64,000 nt of DNA from Streptomyces sp. B21-083. Lineage in GTDB: Bacteria; Actinomycetota; Actinomycetes; Streptomycetales; Streptomycetaceae. Shown here one piece after another: positions 26,085-34,787 of this stretch (within the stretch, counting starts at the first letter, position 1; the number at the start of each line of letters is the position of its first letter). The notes under the pieces are model-generated. The model saw only the letters and a program-made list of their open reading frames with translations. It did not search any database and had not been told where the DNA came from. Position numbers and translations under genes: made by a program. The stretch lies in contig NZ_JARUND010000002.1 in assembly GCF_036898825.1 (NCBI RefSeq), positions 1-64,000 of the forward strand, written 5' to 3'.

Positions 26085-26215
26085 AGGGGCGGCGTCAGCA
26101 GTTGCCGCTGGGGCGCGGGGCGTACATCGCCCGGCCGCCGGCACCGAACAGCCCCAGGTGCAGGTGCGTCTGGAGGCAGACAGTGTCGAGCTCGTCCTGT
26201 ACCTAGCCGGGTGAT
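26085..26215 (-). pseudogene. Fragment B of the 90-aa hypothetical gene (see 29464-29736)
   Basis: A degraded copy of the central and 3' parts of the 29464 gene. GAGGRAMYAPRP and LQT remain recognisable, but in-frame stops and small indels break it. It lies just after the ABC-3C ATPase stop, in the same orientation as fragment A before the operon. Confidence 0.5.
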
Positions 26216-26272
26216 GTGGAGCAGCCGGTTTCCAGACCAACCCGAAAAATTGGAGCCTCGGGGAGATGAATC

Positions 26273-26842
26273 ATGAGTAATGGGGAGGGCCTCTGGGTGG
26301 GAGGCCATCAGGTCAGTCGGCTACGCGACGGGTGGGGCCCCCCCGAGCTGGTGGCTGCTTTCACGGACGACATGTTGCACATGCGGCCCGTGACAGCTCG
26401 TGAGGTGTACGGCCCTGACGCTGATGACGTCGATGAGTTCGTCGAGTGCTCCCTCCGCGGGGCAGGTCCCGTGGTCTCGGAACGGCTGAGCTTGCTGGGC
26501 TATACCGAACAGGCCACGGTCGAATTTCTCGATGCGATGCTTGACGATGAGCGCTCCCTGTCGGGGCTGGGGCCGCTTCTTCAGGGTCAGCCAGACCCTC
26601 GGGAGGAAAAGCGCTCCTACTTGGCCGGTTACACCGCACTGGACTGGATCAAGGACCTCGGAGCTAAAGCATCCAACCCGCCTTCCCGTGAGATCGGCGG
26701 GGCCTCCTGGCTGCTCCACATGCTTGAGTACTCCGAGCCGGGATTCGCTCTCAAAGCCGCCCTCCTGGGGCTTCCCGACGCGGAAGTGGTACTCATCCTG
26801 GACGGGAACCAGGTCGACGACGGAGCAATTGTCAAATCCTGT
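26273..26842 (+). pseudogene. HEPN/Toprim-type defence protein, N-terminal half
   Basis: About 190 codons beginning MSNGEGLWVGGHQVSRL, with the N-terminal domain typical of HEPN/Toprim-associated proteins (strand, VxxxRD, then PPELVAAFTDDM) and helical LLHMLEYSEPGFALKAALLGLPDAEVVLIL. The expected Toprim half is missing; after SC the frame runs into unrelated sequence and stops at 26875. The matching C-terminal half starts about 1.9 kb later at 28729. An IS256-type element lies between. The gene is therefore split and presumably inactive. Confidence 0.65.
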
Positions 26843-26860
26843 GGATCACCGCGAAGAGCC

Positions 26861-27358
26861 TCAATCCAGCCGTAGCCATTGACCAAGGACTGCGAAGTCC
26901 TGGTCGGTGAGGCCGCGGGACGACGCAATGCGATGGAGGAGGGCTGGTGCCGGGTGGCGGGTGGACACCCAGTCCCGATCGGCGTCGGTGATCTCGTCGT
27001 CGACCCAGGCGAACGGGCGTCCGTCCGCCCATGCCACGAGGGTTCGGGTCTTCCAGTGGAGCCCGAACCACTGGTCTTCTCGTTCGTGGGCGGCGGAGGG
27101 CTCCGGCCAGTTCACGACCGGCAGTTGGGGCAGGCCGAGCCGCGGTGCCAGCTCGATATTCGCCTCCTCTTCCCAGGTCGTGGCCCAGACCAGGTCGCAC
27201 GGCAGCGCCGCGAGCCGCGGCCCGGCCTGTGGGACGAGCCGCGCCAGGTGCGTGTCCGATGCGGTGCCCGCCGGCTCGCGCTGCGGGCCATCGCCGAACG
27301 GCAGGAGCGGCCCGTCGACGTCCAAGAAGAGCAGTGGACGGTTCCCGTGCGCGGTCAT
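26861..27358 (-). CDS. HAD-domain protein (IS passenger)
   Basis: A 165-residue protein. LLFLDVDGPLLPFGDG (about residues 9-24) is HAD motif I (DxDGx). The later LVWATTWEEEANI (motif II region) and PFAWVDDEITDADRDWV (motif IV, DDE) complete the phosphatase-like active site. Such stand-alone HAD proteins are common in Streptomyces, and their substrates are unknown. The ATG overlaps the transposase TGA (ATGA), so it is translated as the downstream partner of the transposase and looks like a captured passenger. The C-terminus LGQWLRLD seems complete. Confidence 0.8.
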   Translation of the reverse strand: MTAHGNRPLLFLDVDGPLLPFGDGPQREPAGTASDTHLARLVPQAGPRLAALPCDLVWATTWEEEANIELAPRLGLPQLPVVNWPEPSAAHEREDQWFGLHWKTRTLVAWADGRPFAWVDDEITDADRDWVSTRHPAPALLHRIASSRGLTDQDFAVLGQWLRLD

Positions 27359-28608
27359 GCTGCGCTCACCTCGGGGCGCTCGACGAGGTAGCCGTTCTGG
27401 AACGTGGCGCCGTTGCGGACGAGGGCGACGAGGTGGGGTGCGGTGATCGCGCGCCAGCGTGCCTGGGCGGACTCGGCGAGCTTGAACACCATGGCCAGGG
27501 CGGCAGCGGGGCTGCCGGCGCCGCGGGTGACCCGGGTCCTCAACTTGACGGTGCTGAAGGTGGATTCGATCGGGTTCGTCGTCCTGAGGTGCACCCAGTG
27601 TTCGGCGGGGAAGTCGTAGAACGCCAGGAGTTCATCGGTCTCGTCGCTGACCTTCTTCACCGCTTTCGGCCACTTCGCGCCGTAGGTGCGCTCGAACTCC
27701 TTGACGGCCTTCTGGGCGTGGTCGCGGTCTTCGGCGTTGTAGATCTCCTGCAGTGCCTTCTTAGCGCCGGGCTGGGCCGACTTCGGCAGGGCGTTGACCA
27801 CGTTGCGGGTTTTGTGAACCCAGCACCTTTGGTGCCTGGCCTGCGGAAACACCTCCGCCAGAGCCCGCCACAGGCCCATCGCGCCGTCACCGACCACGAG
27901 CTCGGGATCCCGCATGCCGCGCCGTCGGCAATCACGCAGCAGGTCGGCCCAGGACTCGGTGGACTCGCGCAATCCTTCAGCGAGCGCGATGAGTTCCTTG
28001 CGGCCGTCGGTGCGCACGCCCATGAGGACCAGGACGCAGGAGCGGGCCTGGCCGAGGCGGACCTTGGGGTGGACGCCGTCGGCCCACACGTACACGTAGT
28101 CGGATTCCGACAGGTCCCGGTCCTGGAAGGCAGCATGGTCGTCGCTCCACTGCTTGGTCAGACGGGTCACGGTGGCCGGCGAGAGCCCGGCCGAGCTGCC
28201 GAGGAACTGCTCGAGTGCGGGAACGAAGTCGCCGGAGGACAGTCCGTGCAGGTAGAGCAGGGGAAGGACCTCGCTGATCTTCGGGGACTTGCGGCACCAG
28301 GGGGCCAGGATCTGCGACGAGAACCGCTTGCGTTCGCCCGTCTCGGCATCGACGCGCTTGTCGTTCACGCGCGGTGCCTTGACCGGGATCGGCCCGGCGG
28401 CCGTGGTCACGGTGCGCTCGGCGTGGTGGCCGTTGCGGACCACCAGACGTCGGCCGGTCTCGTCGCGCTGGTCAGCCAACTCGGCTATGTACTGGTTGAC
28501 TTCGGCCTCCAGGGCCGCGGCGAGCATCCGCCGGGCGCCCTCGCGGACTATGTTGTCCATCAGGGAGCCGGTCTCGGTGGTTCCGTCGTTGTTGACTACG
28601 CTGAGCAC
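27355..28608 (-). CDS. IS256-family transposase
   Basis: A 417-residue protein from GTG 28608. Family features: N-terminal VREGARRMLAAALEAEVNQYIAELA, then PRVNDKRVD, DYVYVWADGVHPKVRLG (first Asp), PELVVGDGAMGLWRALAEVFP (second Asp), HQRCWVHKTRNVVNALPK and RTTNPIESTFSTVKLRTRVTRG (catalytic Glu). All are present, so the enzyme is probably active. Upstream of the start lies a 16-bp inverted repeat that could be a regulatory site. Confidence 0.93.
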   Translation of the reverse strand: MLSVVNNDGTTETGSLMDNIVREGARRMLAAALEAEVNQYIAELADQRDETGRRLVVRNGHHAERTVTTAAGPIPVKAPRVNDKRVDAETGERKRFSSQILAPWCRKSPKISEVLPLLYLHGLSSGDFVPALEQFLGSSAGLSPATVTRLTKQWSDDHAAFQDRDLSESDYVYVWADGVHPKVRLGQARSCVLVLMGVRTDGRKELIALAEGLRESTESWADLLRDCRRRGMRDPELVVGDGAMGLWRALAEVFPQARHQRCWVHKTRNVVNALPKSAQPGAKKALQEIYNAEDRDHAQKAVKEFERTYGAKWPKAVKKVSDETDELLAFYDFPAEHWVHLRTTNPIESTFSTVKLRTRVTRGAGSPAAALAMVFKLAESAQARWRAITAPHLVALVRNGATFQNGYLVERPEVSAA

Positions 28609-28685
28609 GGGCGTGCCTTCCCGACCCGCGCGCCAACGCGGGCCTACTCGATGACCAGAAGTCGATCACTCGGGAAGGTACGCCC
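28609..28685. repeat. 16-bp inverted repeat upstream of IS256 transposase
   Basis: GGGCGTGCCTTCCCGA at 28609-28624 is matched (15 of 16) by the complement of 28670-28685. The 45-bp loop contains the probable transposase promoter. It may be an operator or a former inner terminus. Confidence 0.5.
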
Positions 28686-28728
28686 TCCGCGTTGTGCGAG
28701 GCATCCCTCCCGAGGTCGATCCACAGGT

Positions 28729-29454
28729 CTTGAGCATTGCTCCGACGACGTAGCCGATGACCCTGATCTCCGGCACCTGTGCTCCGCCGCAGCAGAGGCC
28801 GTGCACGCACAGTCTGCCGCGCATGCCCCCATGGTCGTTCTCACTGAAGGGCATAGTGACGTAGCGATCCTCGAGCCGGCGTTGCGCCTGCTGTACCCGC
28901 ACCTCACAGACCTTGTGCGGTTCATGGACTACAACAACAACCCACGCGGAGGCGCGGGCTCGTTGGTCACCACCGCACGTGCGTTCGCTGCGGCAGGCAT
29001 CGCCAACCCCGTCGTTGCACTGTTCGACAATGACACCGGCGCCCAGGAAGCCCTCCGGCCTCTGGCCCAAAGCTCCCTACCGAGCAACATCAAGATTTTG
29101 CGCTGTCCACCCCTTGAGCTTGCGAAGTCATACCCGACGCTTGGGCCACCGACAGCCGAGGCACCAACGGGCCGCATATCGATCGCGGACGTCAACGGAC
29201 TAGCAGGGTCGATCGAGCTCTACCTCGGCCGGGACGTCCTGTCGCTTCCTGACGGTAGTCTCCGGCCCGTCCAATGGCGCAGCTACAGCGAAGGCAGCAA
29301 GCAGTACCAAGGCGAAATCACCGATAAGAAAGCCGTTCAGCAGGCATATCAGGAGAAGTTGGCACGAGCTCAAGCAGACCCTTCTGTCATCGTCAGCCAA
29401 GACTGGACTGGCATACGCGCCATCCTGAACATGGTCATCCATGCCTTCGATTGA
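28729..29454 (+). pseudogene. HEPN/Toprim-type defence protein, C-terminal (Toprim) half
   Basis: About 240 codons resume the gene broken at 26842. A Toprim-like core reads MVVLTEGHSDVAILEPALRLL (catalytic Glu in TEG) and VVALFDNDTGAQEAL (DxD in DND). It continues with LELAKSYPTLGPP, NGLAGSIELYLGRDVL and a C-terminal IRAILNMVIHAFD. This is the Toprim plus C-terminal domain of HEPN/Toprim proteins, thought to act in nucleic-acid defence. It has no good start of its own. An open antisense frame through the transposase joins it, but that is fortuitous. Confidence 0.68.
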
Positions 29455-29463
29455 GTCACACGG

Positions 29464-29736
29464 TCAGGGGCTGTCGCCGCTCCAGTCCCAGCGGGCCGGG
29501 TCGCCGGGGCGCGGGTCGTACAGCGCCCGCCCGCCGGGGCCGAACTGTCCGAGTTCGGTCTGGAGGGAGACACCGTCGTCGATCTCCTCCGGCCTCCAGC
29601 CGGTGATGTCGAGCAGCAGGCCGTCCAGTGGCCCGCCAACGAGTTCGGCGTAGTCCCGGTCCGGCTTCGGGCCGGGGTGGTCGTGGTCGGCGCCGTAGAC
29701 CCGGCGGCGTAGCAGCTGCTCGTCATCGCGCTCCAT
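29464..29736 (-). CDS. Hypothetical protein, 90 aa
   Basis: From ATG 29736: MERDDEQLLRRRVYGADHD, then YAELVGGPLDGLLLDITGW, and a C-terminus with GRALYDPRPGDPARWDW. The VGGPLDG segment is typical of a small Streptomyces family of unknown function. Two decayed partial copies flank the ABC-3C operon (22972 and 26085), all in the same orientation, so this gene or its relatives marks recombination points in the region. Confidence 0.68.
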   Translation of the reverse strand: MERDDEQLLRRRVYGADHDHPGPKPDRDYAELVGGPLDGLLLDITGWRPEEIDDGVSLQTELGQFGPGGRALYDPRPGDPARWDWSGDSP

Positions 29737-29825
29737 CCGTTCAGCCTTGCAGCCGCCACCGACAACGGGGGTTTGCCTAGGCGGTCCTGGGCAAGCCCCG
29801 CGCTGCCAGGGGTGGCTTGCCCGGG

Positions 29826-31190
29826 TCAGCTGCGCCAGCGTCCGAGCCAACCGCCGGCCTTCGAGGCCTGCGCCTCCTCCTCCTGGCGCTCCTGCTCCTG
29901 GCGCTCGCGTTCGGCCTGTTCCGCCTGCCGCTCCGCCTCGAGCGCCCGAGACTTGCAGTCGTCACACAGGTGCGGGTGGCTGTCCCCGCGGCCCCAGTCG
30001 ACCGCGATGCTGGCCTTCCACCGGTCGTCGGTGAACTTGGTCCCGCAGTCGGCGCACACCGGACGCTGCGCCTCACGTTCGGCTGCTTCCTGCGCGAGAC
30101 GGCGCCGCCCTTCTTCGGCGCGGCGGGCGAGGGCGGCGTCCCGGCGGGGGTTGGCGATCGCGTCGAAGAGGTTCTGCCGGTCCTCGCGGCCGAAGCGCCA
30201 GAACGCGGGCCCGGCCGGGCCGTGTTCGCGCAGCAGGTCCAGCGTGGTCGCCACGATCGGCATCTTCCCCTGGTAGAGGTGGAAGCCGTCGGCCCCCTGG
30301 CCCTGCCAGTGCTCGCGGGTGAGGGCGGCGACCTTCTTCATCTGCTGCAGCGTGGGCCGCTTGCCGACCTGGTGGAAGACGAGCAGGACCGGCGGGTGCG
30401 TCGCGTCGCCCCGCTGGGGGGCGGGGGCTGACCAGCGGGTGCGCCACATCGGCTTGTCCTGGCCGTCGGTGTCCTTGGCCTTGCGGTGGAAGTGGCGCAT
30501 GTACTTGTCGAACTTCGCCGCTATCTTCGCGGCGTCCTCGGTGCAGTTGTCGGCCTCGATGAACAACAGCGGCAGCCCCACCTCGGGGGCGGTGAGGATG
30601 ATGTCGGCCCACGCACTTCCCACGCCGGGGTTCTTCCACGTGCCCGTCGCCGGGAGGGCGACCTCGGTGGCGTAGGAGGTGATGCTGCCGATCCCGTCGG
30701 GCGCGCCGATCCACGCCTGGGCGGCCGCGATGGCTTCGGCCGGCTCACCGGCCACCAGGTCAAGGTCAGGCTTCGGACGGATCATCGCGATGACCGTCTC
30801 GTTGACCGTCATCGCATGCGAAGCCCCCGAGCTGCCCGCGCTCTTGGGCATGCCGCCCATCTCCTCCGGCCCCCGGTCCAACTGGAGTCCGGCAGCGGCC
30901 AGCCCGTCCTTGGTGAGCAGGCGCACCTCCTCTCCCCCTCGGGTGCGGCCGCCGTCGACGGACAGGCCGTGCCTGCGCAGATCGTTGAGCGCGCCACGGT
31001 GGGAGGCGGTGCGCGCCTCCTTCCGTACGGCCGGTGTCTTCTTGAGTGTGTGCCGGTAGGTCAGGTGCGGTGAGGACAGGCGCTGGATCTGGTCCGCCGT
31101 CACGGCCTTGAGCACCCCGAGCACGCGCAGCGCATCGTCGCGGTGTCCCGTCGTCGATCCCGCCTCGTTCGTCTTGCGTTTGCCCGCCAT
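29826..31190 (-). CDS. Replication-relaxation family protein
   Basis: A 454-residue protein. N-terminal winged-helix region: ALRVLGVLKAVTADQIQRLSSP (about 20-41), then LNDLRRHGLSVDGGRTRGG. The middle has WADIILTAPEVGLPLLFIEADNCTE, a nuclease-like core (D in WAD, E in FIEAD). The C-terminal part has a zinc-binding CADCG...CDDCK pair (about 375-405) and a Glu/Gln-rich coiled coil. Replication-relaxation proteins are common on actinobacterial plasmids and integrated elements. Iteron-like repeats lie about 0.5 kb upstream, and a relaxase gene is nearby, which supports a plasmid origin for this segment. Confidence 0.82.
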   Translation of the reverse strand: MAGKRKTNEAGSTTGHRDDALRVLGVLKAVTADQIQRLSSPHLTYRHTLKKTPAVRKEARTASHRGALNDLRRHGLSVDGGRTRGGEEVRLLTKDGLAAAGLQLDRGPEEMGGMPKSAGSSGASHAMTVNETVIAMIRPKPDLDLVAGEPAEAIAAAQAWIGAPDGIGSITSYATEVALPATGTWKNPGVGSAWADIILTAPEVGLPLLFIEADNCTEDAAKIAAKFDKYMRHFHRKAKDTDGQDKPMWRTRWSAPAPQRGDATHPPVLLVFHQVGKRPTLQQMKKVAALTREHWQGQGADGFHLYQGKMPIVATTLDLLREHGPAGPAFWRFGREDRQNLFDAIANPRRDAALARRAEEGRRRLAQEAAEREAQRPVCADCGTKFTDDRWKASIAVDWGRGDSHPHLCDDCKSRALEAERQAEQAERERQEQERQEEEAQASKAGGWLGRWRS

Positions 31191-32024
31191 CAGCCCCGCT
31201 CTCCCGTCGTCCGCGTCCGGCCACCGGCCGGGCGTCGGCCCCGCCCGGCCGCAGAGGGCACCAGGCGCGCCCTGAACCCGATGATCGCCTCCACCACTGA
31301 CACCCCACCCCTACCTATTTCCCAGGGCTTGGTCAGTGAGAGGAGGAGAGAAGAGGGTTGTGACGACGCGCCACAGTCCCGAAAAGCCGTGGTGGCCTGG
31401 GGAAATACGGGCAGCGCTCGTGCCGGGCACGGAAGTGGGTACGGCAGTGGGATCGCAAGCGCCGGCGGCAGGAGACCACGGCGGCTTGCCCGGCCCACCA
31501 GCCCTCCCGGCGCGGGGCGCGCGCCTCTCCGGTCGGCGGCGCGGTCAGGGTACGGCGGGCACCGGTGTTCGGTCATCATCGGCGGTCTCTCCCTTGTGCG
31601 TTGGCGTCCTCCACCGGCCCTGTGACGGCCGGTGGCGCACCCGCGCGAGGGGAGAAAGCCGCCCCGATGGCTCGGTGGCCGCTGCATGCCCCTCCTGCGG
31701 GCGCGTCGCGGCCATCGTGGACACCCACCCCTTGTCCGCGACCTGACGGCGGCCGGTAGCGAACTCGGTCTAGGAGAAACGCCCGCTCCTGGCGGGCCGC
31801 GCCGAATCGGACAAGGGGTCATCGTCGGCCCGACCATGACCCGACAAGGGGGCCGTGGTCGGGCCGGCCACACTCGACAAGGGGGCCCGCTTCAACCCAT
31901 GCGGCACCAGTTCGCCCCAGTTTGGAGACGGGGAGAAATCTCCGGACTTTATCCACAGGTCAGCACGCCGACCATGCGAGAACGACGCCGTGAGTCGCGC
32001 GGCGGCCATCGTGAGGAGAGCTTG
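31191..32024. other. Gene-free 834 bp, candidate plasmid replication/partition locus
   Basis: No supported coding frame. It contains the GACAAGGGG repeats described at 31728-31887, a partial inverted repeat TATTTCCCAGG/CCTGGGGAAATA at about 31313 and 31396, and GGAGAAACGC at 31776, which recurs in the arm of the hairpin at 32651. It lies between the replication-relaxation gene and the 147-aa gene. Confidence 0.5.
31728..31887. repeat. Iteron-like GACAAGGGG repeats with exact 33-bp period
   Basis: Three direct copies of GACAAGGGG start at 31810, 31843 and 31876, exactly 33 bp apart; the last two extend to CGACAAGGGGGCC. A fourth, inverted copy CCCCTTGTC lies at 31728-31736. Between copies 1 and 3 is an inverted repeat GGCCCGACC/GGTCGGGCC around copy 2. 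Regular iterons beside a replication gene suggest an origin, partition site or relaxosome site. Confidence 0.6.
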
Positions 32025-32468
32025 ATGCCGTACCTGATCCCGTCCCGTACACCGCTGACGCCCGAGCAGGTGGAGCGGGGCTTCGACTACCTCCTGACGC
32101 TGCAGATGGGTGGCGGGTCCGCTGTCGCCGGGCGGGCGGAAGCGGACCCGGAGCTGGCGTTCATCCTGCTGCGGCTCGCCGAAGACATCGTCTGGCCCGT
32201 CACGACCCTGGACGCAGAGGCAGACCCGTGCGCGGACTCCTTCGCACTGGACGAGGTCGGATGCGTGCTGCTGTCCTCGCTGCGGGACTGGGCGCGGGAC
32301 TCCCCCACCACGGCGGCGTTGGGCATCGCCCGCAGCATCATCCGGTTCACGGCGAATGTCATCCCGGACCCCGACCATGCGGACACCGCCGACACCCTGG
32401 AGGCGATGCGTGACGAGCGCCTGGTGCTGGCCCACGCGGTGTACTCCGCACCAGGTGCGCACCGGTAG
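32025..32468 (+). CDS. Hypothetical protein, 147 aa
   Basis: From ATG 32025, seven bases after GAGGAGA. It reads MPYLIPSRTPLTPEQVERGFDYLLTLQMGGG and is mostly helical, with LLRLAEDIVWPVTTLDAEADPC and a C-terminal DERLVLAHAVYSAPG. No membrane span or known motif. The gene lies inside the plasmid-like segment between the iterons and the GGTGCGCAYC array; the first array copy is within its last codons. Confidence 0.65.
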   Translation: MPYLIPSRTPLTPEQVERGFDYLLTLQMGGGSAVAGRAEADPELAFILLRLAEDIVWPVTTLDAEADPCADSFALDEVGCVLLSSLRDWARDSPTTAALGIARSIIRFTANVIPDPDHADTADTLEAMRDERLVLAHAVYSAPGAHR

Positions 32469-32812
32469 TCGCACCTGGTGCGGGTGGGTGCGCACCACGG
32501 GGCGCACCACCGCCCATCCGGTGCGCATCTACTCGGTGGGCGGTGCGCACCGGTGCTGCTGGCGGCGCGGGAGTGGTGCGCATCGGGTGGGGTCGACGCG
32601 GTGGAACAGGCCGGTTGAGGGCGGCGCGTTTCTCCTTGACCTGGGCCGTGGTCAAGGAGAAACGCGGCGGGTGCGCACCGGGTGGATGCACGGCATCGTC
32701 CCCGGCGATGTCGCGCACTCCCGCACGGTGTCGTCCACTCCGGCCGGTGGGCTCCACTCGGTGGAGTGGATGCCGGACATCGTCGGCGCGCATCACGGCA
32801 TCGGGTGCGCGG
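32454..32812. repeat. Array of GGTGCGCAYC palindromic motifs
   Basis: GGTGCGCACC occurs at 32454, 32487, 32542 and 32670, GGTGCGCATC at 32520 and 32575, and partial copies at 32502, 32804 and within 32868-32900. The 4 full copies are perfect 10-bp palindromes. Spacings 32487-32520 (33) and 32542-32575 (33) are equal. The region has no gene. It sits downstream of the relaxase gene and probably binds a plasmid regulator or relaxosome protein. Confidence 0.65.
32626..32665. repeat. Perfect 15-bp inverted repeat
   Basis: GCGTTTCTCCTTGAC (32626-32640), a 10-bp spacer, then GTCAAGGAGAAACGC (32651-32665). The symmetry is exact. It lies within the GGTGCGCAYC array next to the relaxase gene, so an oriT hairpin, operator or terminator are all possible. 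Confidence 0.6.
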
Positions 32813-32824
32813 CATCGGGTCCAC

Positions 32825-34787
32825 TCAGTGGCCGGCCTCCCGGCCGTGGTGCGTTCCGGGCTCCTGCGGGCGGTGCGCCTGCTGGTCGTCCGGGCGCACC
32901 GGGTGCACTACGTCGGCGTCGTCCTGGTCGGTGTAGCGGTCCGCGCGGACGCGGGAGTCGTCGGCCGCCTTGGTGAACGCGTCCTGGAGGTGGCGCAGCC
33001 GGTCGGCCGTGAGATCGAGGGCTTCCACGTCCGTGCGGGACTCCCGCAAGGCCCGCAGCGCCGTCAGGTCGATCGCCTCCCGAGGTGCGGCCTCCGGCTC
33101 CCGGTCGTCGTGCTCGGAGTCGGCGGCCGGGGGCGCGAGCAGCTGCTCGGGCATCGCCGCCTGCTGGTGCGCGACGACGTCGTACGCCCGGCCCCGCACG
33201 ACGGTGGTGGTGCGCAGCTTCTCCCGCACCACCGCACGGCGAGGACGGCCCGCTCGTACTGCAGCGGGAGGCGGGGTATCTCCCACTCCCCCGCGTCCTG
33301 GCCCGGGGGCCGGGGCGCAGCCGGCGCACCGGGATCGGCCGGGGGTTGCCGGTCCGGGCCGCGGACGGCAGTTGGTGGGTGGCGCCGGGCAGGGAGGTCG
33401 GACAGCGTCCACCGTGCGGTGTAGAGGCGGTAGTCCGACAGCAGGCCGATCGTGGTCTTCGGCTCGCTGATGTCCAAACAGTGAGTGGAGATGGCGGCAG
33501 CCACAATCTGGTCGTCCAGGCCGGGGTCGCGGCGGCGGCCGCGCAGGACGAGGGCGAGGTGACGTCGGGCTTCGGCAAGCAGGTGCCGGCGGTGAAAGCG
33601 GCCGCCGTCGTTCATCACGAACACCGTCGTGGTGACGTCGACGGCCGCCAGCGCTATGTCGACCACGGTGGCGACCCGGGCCCGGATCGCGGCAGCCGCG
33701 GCGCGGGCGTGCTCGAGGAGGGAGTTGATGATGTCAACGGCCACCCCGGAGGTGAGGATCGCGCTCGTCTTCCACCACGCGCGCAGCTGCGCGAGCGGCC
33801 GCGTCTTCTGCTTGGGCGGGCGGGTCTTGCGGGCGGCCATCTGGTTCAGCTTGGCGCGGGCCCGCTCGGAGACCACGGGCAGGAACTTCAGCTCGCCGTC
33901 GTCGTCGACGGCGGTGACGTACTCGTGCTCCAGGTCCTCGAGGCAGGCGGCGATCTGGTCGCTGCGCCGGGCGGTCCAGCGGATCAGCTCGTGCGGCACC
34001 CCGGCAATCTCCATCACCGGCCGGCGCCCCGGGGTGACGGTGCGCGGCTCGGTCGCCAGCCCCAGCGCCTCGCAGACCTCAGCAGCCACGAGCTCGTTGT
34101 AGAGCGCGGAGGCGGCCACGGTGTTCTCGTGCAAAGCCAGGGTGTGGATCGAACCCCACTTCCCGTCCAGGCGCTGCCCCTTCACGGACAGCAACAGATG
34201 ATCATGGAGCAGCGGCATCCCCGACCGTGCTTCGTAGTGGCGGAAGCGAGCGGCGACCAGACCACCGGGCGGCCGCACCCGGTAGATGCCGTCCTTGCCG
34301 TACCGGATCACCGCCACCTCGTCCTCGATCCACTCCAGCACCCGCTCGATCGCCCGCTCGTGCGCGGCCTCGATCACCCGCCGGGTCTCCTCATCCCCCA
34401 GCGCCCACAACAGGTAGACCGTCGGCTGCGGCCGGAACACGAAGTCGACACCGGTCACCGTCACCCGGCGACCGAGGGCGCCGGCCTTGAACGCCTTCTT
34501 CGGAGAGTCGCCCTTGGCCAGCCGGTCGGCCTCGATCCGGTCCGCGTACGGTGCCGGCCCCGCTCACCGAACAGGTTCCGCAACTGCTCCTCGGTGACCT
34601 CCTGCCCCGGCGTCAGCCCGAGCACGGCCAAGCCGCGGCCCATCCCACGCCCGGCCGGGACACCAGCTTGCTCCTGGGCGGCGCGCAGCGGCGTGCGCGC
34701 CGGGCGGCGACCGTCACCGACAACGGTCTCGCGCAAGAAGTAGCGGTACATCTGACCGGCCCGGACGACCTTGATATCTGCTGTCAT
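32825..34787 (-). pseudogene. MobF-type conjugative relaxase, frameshifted
   Basis: The gene starts with MTADIKVVRAGQMYRYFL, whose Tyr residues fit the TrwC/TraA-type catalytic region. A frameshift near 34555 is needed to continue into APYADRIEADRLAKG... and VTGVDFVFRPQPTVYLLWAL. The metal-binding histidine motif is MPLLHDHLLLS. A second frameshift near 33235 joins LPLQYERAVLAV to REKLRTTTVVRGRAYDVVAHQ, and the protein ends at 32825. In total about 650 residues, matching the short Streptomyces plasmid relaxases without a helicase domain. With two frameshifts it is probably inactive. It would nick oriT for single-strand transfer. Confidence 0.72.

Larger units (their letters stand above)
26838..28728. 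mobile_element. IS256-type element with HAD passenger gene
   Basis: About 1.9 kb separate the two halves of the HEPN/Toprim gene. The junctions carry a perfect 10-bp inverted repeat: CCTGTGGATC at 26838-26847 and GATCCACAGG at 28718-28727. Inside are an IS256-family transposase and, overlapping its stop by ATGA, a HAD-domain gene. A target duplication is not evident, so either end could have been altered. IS256 elements normally carry only the transposase. Confidence 0.5.

Noticed and set aside
27031..29454. A continuous 807-codon plus-strand frame
   Set aside because: Its first two thirds are antisense to the HAD and IS256 genes; only the last 240 codons are real (Toprim half).
31191..32024. 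CRISPR array
   Set aside because: The repeats are only 9-13 bp and few, with no leader or cas genes; the iteron interpretation fits better.
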